Assembly (NCBI RefSeq): GCF_910592395.1 | Contig: NC_088314.1 | Span: forward strand, 2,542,001-2,606,000 | Length of the DNA: 64,000 nucleotides | Reading direction: 5' to 3' | Origin: Lineus longissimus | Lineage: Eukaryota; Nemertea; Pilidiophora; Heteronemertea; Lineidae | Shown: positions 25,455 to 38,200 of the stretch, in pieces | Numbering within the stretch: the stretch's first letter is position 1 | Layout of the letters: every line of letters begins with the position of its first letter | Notes under the pieces: generated by a model | The model's input: the letters and a program-made list of their open reading frames with translations, nothing else | Told to the model about the DNA's origin: nothing | Databases searched by the model: none | Made by a program: the position numbers and the translations under genes

Positions 25455-25984
25455 CCAATGAGGTAAGGGGCCGGAGAAGCGAACAGCGAACATTATATAT
25501 AATTAACCCCTGATTTCCTCAGCACGACTGTAGATGTAACCATCAATAATTTGACAAGACTGATTTAATAAGTTTTTACTCCATATTACTGTCCTTTTGG
25601 ACCGCAGTGCGAAAAATACTCATACTCAAATAAATATTCAAAGTTTTTTTCAAAAGATGGATGCTTATGACTGATCTAGACGCCAAAATAACTCCCAAAA
25701 TAAGTCCCAGATCTCACTAATGAAATGGCTGCAGGAGAAGTTTTACTTGCCGAGGATCACACTCTTGATGAACGACGAATGATAAAGAATAAAAGACAAG
25801 TGACCTGCCAAAGATCACACAGCAGATGACCAAACGATTCCTTCTTAGTAGATTTGACAACCCTACAAATCACATCCACAGTTTGTGCTTTCCCGGGGTA
25901 CGTTCTCACCCGGGCTTTCTCAATCCCAACAAAAAGTCCAAGGGAGCGAAACGACTGAGGGCGAAAAGGTCAGGGAACACAGAG

Positions 25985-26201
25985 CTCATAGGTCTCACTA
26001 GCCAGTGATGATCAAAACTAGTTCTTCAATCTCGAGTGATTACCATGGATACATGGGCCTACTCTATCCCTAATGCTTCCTGTTCAAATGTGAATGTCCG
26101 ATGTTTTTTTGTGAAGGGGTAGCTCTGGCGATTATTTGAGGAAAATACCAGTTTCTTCTGTGCACTTACGCGGTGAGCAGGTCCTGCATGCTATTTATAG
26201 C
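25985..26201 (+). mobile_element. Dispersed repeat copy 2
   Basis: Inverted relative of 1150-1382 (shared blocks listed there). It lies in the RAD52-ERC spacer. No coding content or clear target-site duplication. Confidence 0.7.
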
Positions 26202-27595
26202 TCAACAGGATGTTGACATCGACTGGTCCTTGTGAGATTGCACATGTTCTCAAGGTAAAATTTCGAGGGCAAAAAACTCAAACAAAAGCCGCATCGACAG
26301 CCTATTTTTATATAAAAGTTTGAAATAGTCGTCAGTTGGCTTTCTCAAGGTGATGAGTAGATGTGTATTCTTTTTTCACCATCCTTGAAGTTATAAGACA
26401 TAAAGGTGAAATTTTTCAAATTTGCCTTAACATACACTACACAGGGTGGCTCATGCATTGTGCTGCATCAGTCTATGCATGACTGTAGTGTATGTCTAAA
26501 GGACGTTGAAACTTGGCCAGATGTATTCTACAAGTGACAAGCTATTCAGAAATGTATAGGTTTGTGTGAGAGTAAGGTACTGCCAAGTCTACAGCCGCTG
26601 GAACAGGGGTATGCATGAAATGACGTCGCGTCATTTTTGGAGGCAGGTAGGCCTGGCCTCCTCACCGGCTTGTGAGACCATAACTTTGAATTTTGCGCGC
26701 TTATGGGAGTTAGCCAATCAGAAGCGAGAAAGATTTTCCTGGAATTTGCAACCAGACCTCCAGGTGCCCACTGCAGTGAACATGTTTATGTACTATGGTG
26801 TGTACATTAATTTTCACAGGGTAGTGCGGTTGAAACTTCTTGGTCAAATCCAGGAAGAGATTTAAACCAGAGAAGAAATACCTTTGTGTTGGTAATCAGC
26901 CTGTATGATTACTGGCCACACGTGCCGCATGTACTTCTGATTACTGAATAAACATCACACCATTGTTAAATAGTGTTTGATGATTGCTGTTGATTAATAA
27001 GTGGGTAGCAGACGCTTTCTGAGCGAAGTAATTCCGGAAAAGGCAGCATGCAGCGCCCCCACATATCCAACTATCACTTTATCAGTCTATCACTATGCCA
27101 TTTTCAGTAGGCCAGGTGCTTAGATTTTGTTCGCTTTTCGCCGGATTTCTAAGTATTGTTGATATGACGATCAAATCAGAAGGCTAGGAATTAATCCTAT
27201 TTGTAAATAGAAGAGATCCGCGACTACGGGAACCAGATATCTCTGAGGAAAAGTGTTTTTATAACTTGGTCTTGGTTGGAGAAAGTTGTCAGTGCTTTCT
27301 CTCTTCTGACTTCTCTTCCCGAGGACCTATCCTATGTGTGATCTCACAGGCAGTGATAGTGTATACCATTGTATGTGTGGATATGTTTGTGCCATACTGT
27401 TCAGGTAACTGAGTGGGGTATTTTATGTATTCTGTTATGCAGCCTGCAGGATTCTATCCTGGTGAGTCATTCGGTATTTCCTGGTGTGTATTTCTGCTAA
27501 TGTCTTCAGCAAGCATTCCCAATACAACGGATTAGTAACTCAATCTTTAGGAGTTTTCCTCATGTGGGTACATTTCATGTCTGGACAGTGAAGTC

Positions 27596-28627
27596 ATGAT
27601 TCACAATTCCATGTATGCTGGGCAAGGCTCTCCGAGATCTTCGCGTACAGATATAAGCCACGTCGGACAGAGCCCCACAAAAAGTTCTGGCAGCCATTCA
27701 GGATCAAATCGAGGCAGCCCAGTTCATAACCAGGTATTGTCGCCTAACCGTAGTCGTCGTCGGGACGGACAAAATCAGGGTGTTATTCAAGGAAGTCCAT
27801 GTCGGTCTAACAGTCCATTATCTCTACAGATGGATTCCTTGCAGTACAGCATTCAGTATTCTATGCCAAGCCACAATACTATGCCCAGTCTTAGCAATGC
27901 TCTGTCGAGCCATAATGCTATGCCCAGCCACATGGACCACAGGCAGAACCCGTATCTCAATGAGAGCGGGCGTTCCACAAGTCCAGTGCCTTCCCCCAGG
28001 GGAACTCCCTTCCAGAGTCCATCGCACAGTCGATCAAGCAGCATGACAAGTATGAAAAACGTCATGCGTGACCGATCAGTAGAGAGGGTCGAGCGTGAAA
28101 TCGGAGTTGCACAGAATCGGGGACCCTTGGTGCGCGATCGTTCGTTAGATCGCCAGTTAGATAGAGAGGCCCAAGTGATCCAACCTAAACCTAGTCCACC
28201 ACCAGGACGAGACAGGTCTCTTGATAGGGACTTCTTGACTAGAACCTTAGACAGGCCTGATTTCAATATGTATGGACGAGTTCGCCATGGTTCGTTGGAT
28301 CAGGATTACTTCCTTGATAAATCCCCATCCTCATCTTCTGGCCTGAACAGCTTAGCAGGAGACCCTTTCACGGCAGTGATGCCGCATTCACAATCGCGGG
28401 ATCATCTTCTTCTCGATTTTCAAACGGATATCGCCAATCTTAATCATGAATGTGCTAAGTTACAACAAGAATTGGATCTAAATAAGGACAAGTTGAATTC
28501 GACCATGAATAGTATTAAAACTTTCTGGAGCCCTGAACTTAAAAAGGAACGTTCCCTTCGCAAAGAGGAAAGTGCAAGGTTTGCACTTTTGAATGAGCAA
28601 CTTCGGCAACTACAATTGGAAAAACAG
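27596..28627 (+). CDS. ERC1: ERC coding exon 1
   Basis: 344 codons from ATG (G at -3), ending AAA CAG|GTAAGA. Residues 1-60 are Ser/Arg/Gly-rich low complexity (QGSPRSSRTD, SPNRSRRRDG). Residues 60-270 contain repeated DRSLDR / RDRSVERVER strings and SP sites, likely phosphoregulated and disordered. Coiled coil starts near 275 (LLLDFQTDIANLNHECAKLQ) and leads into MNSIKTFWSPELKKERSLRK at about 303-322, the family hallmark. Upstream 5'UTR exons are not determined; a TTTAG acceptor 46 nt before the ATG suggests at least one. Confidence 0.95.
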
Positions 28628-29212
28628 GTAAGAAACCAGACATCGTCCCTATACTTGTACCTATTCATAATCATGCACTTTGATAGGTCAGTTTAGCATG
28701 GCAAACTTGAGTTCTGATACATATCAGTTCCAAAAAAAGATGACCTTATACAACGCAGCAACAAATTATTAGCTATTACATATTAATTCCCCTCTAATTG
28801 AAGGGGTTTTCTCTGATAACACTCCTCCGCTCTGGTTTCTAACCGCTAAGCAATGTTGATCAGCCGATTACATGGTCAACTCCTACATGTTTTACCAGGT
28901 GAACCATGTGAAAGTGTCAGTGTCAGTTGGTTTGTGAATATTGCATGTATCAACAGTTTATTATAAATAGACTGCCAATAGGCCTTTTTACATGGTGCAT
29001 GTTGAACCGAACAGGTCTCGATCGGGATCAAACCCGCATCGTGTAAACGGGACTATTGATGAAGTAGGCTAACCATCATGCATAATAGTTATTTCACAAA
29101 AAGTTGGTGTGGCAAGACATCATATTTGATGAACATAGAAGAAAGTTGGTTAGTAGTTTTTAGCTCACCTCTTAGCAGAGGTGAGCTTATCCCATACCGT
29201 GGCGTCCGTCGT

Positions 29213-29274
<62 letters not shown>

Positions 29275-32200
29275 CGTCGTCGTCCGTCGTCCGTTAGCAG
29301 GGCACGTTTCGTAACTGTTAGAGCTATTGAGTTGAAGCTTGGTACACATGTACCCTTATGTAATGACACCTGGGAGACCAAGTTTCGGTCCGATTCGTTA
29401 CATGGTTTGGCCACCAGGGGGCCAAACGTTAAAAGTGAAAATATGCAATATCTCCCTTAATAGTAGTCAGGAAATTTTGAAAAAAATATGGTAGGTACTT
29501 CTAGCAAAGGTGCATCATATATCCTCCGGGTTTTTGATTTGACCTCCTTTTCAAGGTCACAGAGGTCAAATGGTGTAAATTGGCCGTTAGGATGTAACGA
29601 TGGCACGTTTCTAAACTGCAATGACTATTGATACCAAATTTGGTACACATTTACCCCTTAGTCAGGTGATCTCAGGGACCGAAGTTTGGTCCAATATGAT
29701 TCACCACTTGACCACCAGGGGGCAAAATCCAAAAACCTTTAAAATGTGATTATTCCTTAACTTCTTGCCCGATTGCCACCAATTTGATATCATGGGTACA
29801 TCTAACCACCATACAGTATATGTCACACAGGTTTTTAATTTGACCTTCTTGTCAAGGTCACAGAGGTCAAATGGCGTAAATTCGCCGTCAGGCCGTAACT
29901 ATGGCACGTTTCTTAACTGCAATGACTATTGATCACAGATTAAGTACACATGTACCCCTTGGTCAGGTGATCTCAGGTACCGAAGTTTGGTGCGATCTGA
30001 TTTGCCGTTTGGCCTCCAGGGAGGGGGCCAAATCCTAAATTCTTCAAAATGCCATTATTCCTAGTAATGACTTGCCTGATTGGCACCAATTTTATATCAT
30101 AGGGACATCTAATTCTAACAACCATTCAATGTGTCACCCGGGTCTTCTTTGATTTGACCTACTTTTCAAGGTCACAGAGGTCGAATGTACTGTAAATTGG
30201 CCATTTTGGGGAAATTGTAATTGCTTGGACCTACATCAAACCTAACACTACATGACACAAGACCATGCTCTTTATCCATCTTTCCTCCACATGAGGTGAG
30301 CACAATGGCCCTGGCCATTTCATTAAAAATCTGGCAACTGGTGCCCCCAGCAACTGGTCTCTCTGATGAATGTATGTCAGGTTCCAGAACAACTTTTCTA
30401 TGGCCCACTATGCAAAAAATAATAATTATGTTGTTGTACTTGGTTAAATGTGGGCAAATTGCCTTAATGATTGGTGGTGAGGTCATGGAGTTAGCACATT
30501 GAATGGATCTATCACATCAATGGTTCACATTGCCATAGAAAATGTAGACAGCATCGCTTGCCCTAGATCGAAAACCAAAGAACATTCTACAATTGAATTC
30601 TTGATCTTAGACTACACGTACTACTACGACAATATATAGGTTTACATGTTCATCATACACTGGTTGTGGAGAGCCATCTTCAACATGAGCCACACATGCA
30701 ATATGCCCGCAGCTGGCATGACCTGTTGGTGGAAGGATTCTGCCTTGCCCACCTTCCCTCACTAACATTCAGCACAATCTTCATTGCCCACTCCACTCTA
30801 GTTTTGTTTCTCTTCACCCATGCGGAACTTCACAATCAAATTCTTTTGGTCAATGTGCTAGGTGATGTCCTTTCGTGCTTGAGAGACGACAATGAACTCT
30901 TTTCAAACATGACCTTTTAAAGTAAAGCCACTGCATATTATTTTCAAGTCCACCCACTCCCTCTTCCACGATGTTGTTCCTTTCAGAGAAAATCGGTGCC
31001 AATATCATGACAGGAAGTTGTCTTGTGTTTCCTCCCGCTGGGTTTGCGCCCCAATTGTGTTTCACTTTTGAAAGCATGTGAGGAAAGCTAATGTGTTTGT
31101 TGTGTCTTGGATACCATAATAACTTCTTTGACTATTTTGAACACGTCTGCAGGCCAACAGGTAAAAGACCTCCCCAAGTCATAAAATCCACGAAACTGTG
31201 GAACAGTGACTTTCAAAAAGTTTGAAGGGTGATAAAATAACAGAGGATCTGATGACTTTAATTAAATCAGGGCAAATACTGGATACTACATGCATCTTTC
31301 CAGGCTCCTTGTTGCAGTCTTACCCATAAGCGGTACTCAAGTAACTGAAGTTACAATTTGTGCCTTTAGTGGGGTTGTGCTAGCTTTCTTATCAGGGTTT
31401 TCAATTTTCATCTCTTCATTTCCCTGGTATGGTGCTTCTGGGCATCATTGTTTTGGAGTGTTTTCTTCTCTGTCAATTTCAACTGCGAAAAAGCCTAATC
31501 CTAATTAGGTTTTTCGACTTGTTGTTGACTTGCCAATGGCAAGCTTTCTGTGTTTGAGAAGATCTTTAGATGAATATTGAGTTAGTGGTATTGTGATTTG
31601 CTTTGTTGTAATGTTTCCTGGGGGATGACATCGGTTGGCTTCCTACAACCTGCTGGCAATAGCTGTGGTTTTTTAGCTGTTGTGCCAGAGGTTTCTTTAA
31701 GAATGGCACAACCTATTAAGAAAGACTTGCCTATCACCCGAAACTTGAGCCCATAACGCCCCTGAACTGTAGCCGTTATGTCTTTACTCATCTAATACAA
31801 GATAGATGATCTCGCAGGAGTCAAAGATCAGAAAAAAATTGACAGATATATGTCTGCTGTGCAATGAAACAATGGTAGCTATTCATGACGAGTGGAAACA
31901 TACAAGTAAACGCACCACGTATTTACAGCATCTCCATCGAGGTTGTTATTCCATGAAGATTGAAGGGCTGTTAATAAATTGTATTGCGTAGTAGTGTTAC
32001 ATGATAAGTTATGGTCTCTCACTACACATTTTTCTTGGGGGGGAAATTGTCCTTACCGCGGTACACTTATAGTAATAATCTGAATCCGATATCTTTTGCT
32101 GAGAAACATATTGGTCACTGTAAACTTGATATTTCAACTCCATGTTTCGTATGATATCGGTGGAGTGCCAGAGAAACATTGATTATACTGACACACACTA

Positions 32201-35200
32201 CAAACACCCAACATCTACTTGTACAGCTTCACACAGATCTGAGTTTACCCCGAAATACTCAGGAACCAGAATTCCAATATTGTCTATTCATGTCTTTACT
32301 GACAATATGAAATGGACCTGCTTATAAAAATCCTCTTTTCAAACAACGAAGGAATTCCACGCTCTGGAATATTGAGAATATTGTCGATATATTGTGATCA
32401 TTTAGATTAATGTTCCCGTTTAAGTGCATGTTTTACATGACCCTGCTCCTCAAGTCTCAACAGAACAAGGCGCTGCGCCACAATAATATCAAAGCATGTC
32501 AACCGCTGGGTGAAATCATATCCAGAATGTGCATGTCTTGGATAAGGGGTCCACTTGCCATCGGTTGGCATTATATTGTATGTCGTTAGTGCATACCCTT
32601 GAGGGGATGTACGTGTACAAGAAAAACTTCGATGGTAGTTTCATGCTCCAAGTCCAAGTCTGAAGCTGGGCTCAAGTTTTTATTTGTGGATGCCAATCCC
32701 TACAGTTACATTCATCTGCTGAATAATGCATTGTAAATTAGGTCTACGAGTCTCAACACAGAAATAGCTATAAAATTGCCATAATTGCTCACCATGGCAT
32801 GTAGTGTAATACTCAGCAGACCAGAGTACTTGCCACTATCATGATATGAACACTATCACTTTTATAATGGTATTCGTTGTAAAAAATGCTCAAACAGCAT
32901 TGGCCACATGGTTCCTGAGTGGATATGATCTTCATAGTGCAATATCAATCTAAGTTACGAGCCGAGGGATCCAAAATGTTCATAATTGACCATAAACATG
33001 GTATTTTAGCGAAATAATTATTCTCTGTACGCTCGACTAGGGCAGATAGCTTAGACTTGTTATCAACCGAATATTGAAGTTGTTGCTGTAGAAGTACATG
33101 TACATGTATGCAGCAAATATAGAGCAAATTGGATGATAGAACCTATTCGACCTCATGAAACGATTGGAAAACTCCTGGCTAAGTCATTGCTCATGTTTCT
33201 TATTTTAAGTTACCCAGATGAAAGCTGATCATCTGAACATTTCCCAAACGTACGAAATACGAGAGTTGATCTGCTGAGGAAGGATCAAATTGACCCCATG
33301 ATTGACCTAAAGCAGCGGGAATTCTTCTCCTCGAGATGTAGCAGCTGAGGCGAACTTAGAACACTGGAATAGCACTACACACCTGCGATGATTTGTTATT
33401 CAATACAGCCTGTTGCTGATCTGAACCAAATACCACATACACGCAATTATTCAACCGCAATGTACATACGATACCCTCACACCTTTCGACTGAGCTAAAA
33501 TCATCAATCTCAAAGTTTGAATACAGGGCATTATGGGTAATGCCCCAGATGGAAACATGCCGATCCCCGAGGTGTATACTTTCAATAAGTCTACCTGAGT
33601 TGTGATAGCATAAAGCACCATCAGGCTGCGGAGATGGAAGGTACATTTTGTACATGTATGTAGAATCGAGGATCCTAATGGGAACACAGAAAGCCATTTA
33701 CTTTTTATTCATGAACATCAGTCACAGCACTTGCTCTGAACAAACAATTGCAGTGTGCTCAGCTGCAAAGGAGAAGACAGAAGTACTGAACAGTTTAGTT
33801 AGTAGGCTCCGTCTGGTTTGAAAATCTGTCAGTATAATAGTGTTATACACTGCCAATGTCTGAGCACGCTGCTGCTGTCAGAGACTTGTTGAAGGGGTTC
33901 AATGTGGTCCACGGCCATGCTGGAATGTCATTCAGCAACAACTCATGAACCTAAATGTGCCCAGCTATTGAAATGTGGACCCTTGAACAATATCAATACA
34001 CCTCATGAACATGATGAATAAACAATGCCTTGTGGTTATGAAAATCGTTTTTACCAATCAATACTATTGGCTGAATGCAGACTGACCAACTACCTGTTGC
34101 TCGACTAAACATTTGAAACTTTTGCCTCTTTATTCTTCACTATATCTGCTTTAGCTCCCGAAGTTCTGCATTCACTCATTCACCAGACTGAAACATGGTC
34201 TAACATAGCCAATGCTATGTGGAGGATTTAGCAAGTGATTACAGCTAGCTATTGGCAATCAATCAGCTGGATGTCCAGAATCTCGGAGAGAAATGCAGAT
34301 CTGTCATGATAGCTACTTTTGTAAAGATTTTCTGATTTGAGCAGCTGTTGCCGTTTTGGATTTAGCCAAAAATAAGTTGGGAGTTTTATCGCTGAAAGGT
34401 GTTGGCATTGTGATTCGTTCATGTGCAGGCAGAAAATGGAGACGTGATGCAAATGACATATGGTACGGTACCACTGCAGTTGTTGGAGCCGCTGTCATTG
34501 TGGGAGCGCACAAGATGTTGGAAACAACAATTCTTTGAGAAGAAAAGTCCTGGTTCAGCATTACACTGTATCGCAGGGTAATCTTAGCCATTCACTGTAT
34601 TCTTCCTAAGACTTCCGGCAGAAGTCACTTCAGTTGGCACGACGTAATTCTTATGGTTTCTTAATCCAAGTTCCCTTTCACTGCAAACAGTCAATTCATC
34701 AATTATTGACAAGCGACTTGAAACTGACATCGGTAAATATTCATTATCAGGTATTATTGGATAATGTTATTGGGAATTTTATGATATTGTAATAAATATA
34801 CTGAATAATGCATGAGCTGTTCGGTTAATTAGATTTACTGGTATATTGGTGTATTTGCCTCAACACTTGGGGGAATTCTAGCTGTGACTGACTTGCAGAA
34901 AACCGAATTTTCAAACTTTTTGTTTTGGCGGATTACAAATTTTTTTCAGTTTTCCCAGTCAAGAAGTATATGTTTGTGATTTTCATTTCGTGAATCTCGC
35001 TACTTTGCAAAATCCACTAAACTAAGATGCCAGCCAAAATTTGTAGGTTTACAGAGTCAGTATACCCCATCATACTATCAGGATGACCAGTGTGAGTTTT
35101 GGCCCATTTGCACCAGCTGTACTTCAGAGCGGGAAATCAGCCATTACAGTTTGTTGGTCAACCAATAGTAACCATAGATTTCATCAAGCCAATCTCTCGC

Positions 35201-38200
35201 CATCCAGTTTACAATGATTTTCCACATTTTCGGTTCTCATGTTTATTGCCAAGATCAATGTTCGGCTTTTCTGTCTTGCACGGCCCCATGGGATTGTATC
35301 GCCATGAATACAACATTGTAAATTTGGCGATATTATTCTGAAGATTATGCGTCTTTTAACAAGAAGCTGTAAAGGCTGAAAAGAAATCTGATCCTGTGTG
35401 AGATGGGGATGGAAAGCTTTTGGCTCATTCAAATTGGATGAAATGTTTTTGAAATATCACATGGAGTTTTGAAACAGTTTTTTATATATCTTTATTAAAT
35501 GGCTTTGAAAATTAGTTTTGAATCATCCTTCATCGTTTTAGGCAGTTATGATATCGTAATCACCTACTGCACAAAATTTCCTAACGAGGAAATAATTTGA
35601 TCATGCAACTGAGTAACGACAATAATTACTCCAATCGTGAAATTATCATGTCGACATCATCCTCAGGAATTGATCAGAAAAAACAATTGTGAAGTCACCG
35701 TCGTGAACGGTATGCTAACTGGTCCAATTAGCATCAGAGTTTGAACAAGAAGTTAAACTAAAGTAGCGTTTTTGATGACCTCATACAGTGTGGATGTTCT
35801 CATTAGCTGTTACAAGCAGTTTTTGCATTGTAGCTTTCAATTTTAACTTTTAAAATGTAAAGTTATCTGAATTTAGGGATCATCTTGACAGAGGTAACTG
35901 AATGAAACATGGTACATTTGGCCACTACCGCCCTTTACACAGGTACACCCTGTATCATCTTATTCTGACCATTTTCTTCTCCCTATCGAATCTACATTGG
36001 AAGTGTCAGAATGTCCAATTTTCAGTTTTGCCCATTTGGAGATAATCCTGATGGTATGAGGCATTAGGCTAGCCTGCTAATGGCTAAAATGCATAAATAA
36101 TAAAGGAGAAAGTAAAATCATGTATGTATGCGTCACTTTTGATTTATCGCTCTATACATTTAGATAATTAGATTCCTCGTCCCTACTGGAACGTGGCTGG
36201 CCATTAAAACTTTTTAAAACATGCATTTTACCATCAAAGAACTCATCCTCAGCTTTCCTGATGGTTTTGGCCTTGATCAAGATTTCCTCTGTGATCGATT
36301 ATAGCAAAATTGTCCTTGGTGAATGCGGCGGTAGAGCTTCCTGCGAGTTCACTCAGAAGAAGAGCTTAACGCAGCCTTTGTGTGCTTCGGATCCTGAATA
36401 TCGCGCTAAATGCCAAGGTCTGCCGTTATAGAGAGATATAGGACCGCACTCGACAAGACTGATCATATGTCAGAAGGAACATGTCCTTAATGAAACCAAA
36501 CACTCCCTTGTTTGCCAGATCATCTAGGCTTTCCAAGATCACAGGTTCCTACCGTATGTTACCATGGAAACGTGAAAAACTAATACTCCGGAGGTCAGAC
36601 ATACCGGAAAATGCCAACATCCGGTGTTTGTGTGCACAAGTCGTAGCAAGCATCCAGATCGGCAACAAAAACTGACATGCTTTGAAAATTGGATAATTGG
36701 TTCAGCTTGGAGTCCGAGCTGATTGCCGGAACTGATGGAGAGTGTGTCCGTCTCCTTTGGACGCCTCAACAATATTGCCTCCTTATCCTTACTTTGTAGT
36801 CGTCGAGGACGGGTATCGCTAGAGCCTGATTGGGTGATGAGAATCTTTGATGAGACTTAACCGTTGGAGTATTGAGAAATCATGCCTCTGGTGGGGCAAA
36901 GGACTGGTCTCTACAGTAGCTCGAGCCGTTTGTTTCGGATGGAAAGCACGTAATGAAATATTGACTCTGTAGAGGTGATTCAAGAGAACTGCCAATTGCA
37001 GTTATTGACCATTTGAAAACAATTTTTTGATAATTGCTAATGGCATACTGGGACACTTCATCTGAGAGCAAACAAAATTACTGGCATTCTGACTATAGGT
37101 AACAATACAAGGGTTTTAATATATCAAGTCCTTCGGAAGATGATCAGATGTAAAAACCTTACTGATCAAGATGAATAACTGGCATGGTTGTTGGAATGTT
37201 TGCTTCTCTTTTCTGAGCATGCATCGGGAACTCTCTGTCTACCACTGATAGCAATGTTGTCACTATGACTATGCACTATGTATACTGGATGTTTATCTAC
37301 TTTCAAAATTGAAATAAATACACCACATAGTCTCTCAAAGGACAATGAATTTTGATTAACTGGTTGGCAATGAATTTTTAATTAATTTCTGTCTACACGT
37401 TTTTTAGGAGGCGTCATTATCCTGTTGGAGCATTCCAAATTGCTATTCTTTCGAGTTACGAAGAGACCATGGTTACAGCAGGCCTGCCGAAGCATTTTAG
37501 TCGGGAGGGGGGGGGGGGGGGGGAGAATGCCATAAAGGCCAAACCCTTACCCACTCCAGCATGGCCCTAGGCAGGTCTCCTTCCAGAGCAACTTAGAAGA
37601 ATTCTATAAGCATGACGGCCACTGCTGGTTGTTCCCAGTTTTGCTAAGTTTCTGGTCTGATCGTTGTGCGCTGATCAGCGGAGAAGTGAAAACTCGAGAT
37701 GAGATCACCACAATAGAATCCATTACGTCCATAAAGGTTATGTACTCGAGAGTCACCGATCTAGGATCAATTGGTACGAAGAAGTCGATACAAGGGCCTT
37801 TCCAAAACATGACCTCATGACCATCAAACTATGTGGTGTACTGCCAACCCATTGTCGATCCAAATTGAACATGTTGAAAGGCATTGAACGATTATGTACA
37901 TCGTATCTCCGGTTTCTTAAAACCAGTCTTTGATTGGTTAGTCTTGAGTACACCCCAAGATCATCTCGCTGACAGACATCACCTGTTTGATCTCGTAATG
38001 AATCGAACAAAGGCGAACAAAATTGACGACAGGTGAAACCCGGCAATGTCTTGTGCCCTGGAGCATGAGCAGACGATCATGCTTTGGTGTTTAAAGATGG
38101 TGGGGAAGAGTTTTATATTTCTTATTCCATTTGCATTCTATTCTATTCATATTCCATAGGTTGTTAAATGTTCTGTTGAATGAATAAGCCTTGCTTCAAC

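Larger units (their letters stand above)
21894..27595. promoter_or_regulatory. RAD52-ERC head-to-head spacer
   Basis: 5.7 kb between the divergent RAD52 and ERC start codons, so promoters and 5'UTRs of both should lie inside. An ETS-type ACCGGAAGT is at 22022-22030, within 140 bp of the RAD52 ATG. Possible ERC 5'UTR donors are CAG|GTAACT near 27404 and CTG|GTGAGT near 27461, with an acceptor TTTAG near 27550 just before the first coding exon. The middle is filled with repeats: a palindrome (22901-23521), a minisatellite (23712-24842), a small MITE (25341-25454) and a dispersed repeat (25985-26201). No other coding sequence recognised. Confidence 0.5.

Noticed and set aside
29078-29414. Open frames with poly-Ser, poly-Asp and poly-Thr tracts
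   Set aside because: Read-through of the TCG microsatellite in repeat copy 1 in three frames; not genes.
30666-31791. Several short frames suggesting a decayed transposase or reverse transcriptase
   Set aside because: Stops in all frames and no catalytic motif or family recognised; a protein-profile search would be needed.
33356-33697. 113-codon minus-strand frame, with a tRNA-like TTTAGCTCAGTCG string inside
   Set aside because: No B-box at the right distance and no protein family match; could be an old SINE but the evidence is too thin.
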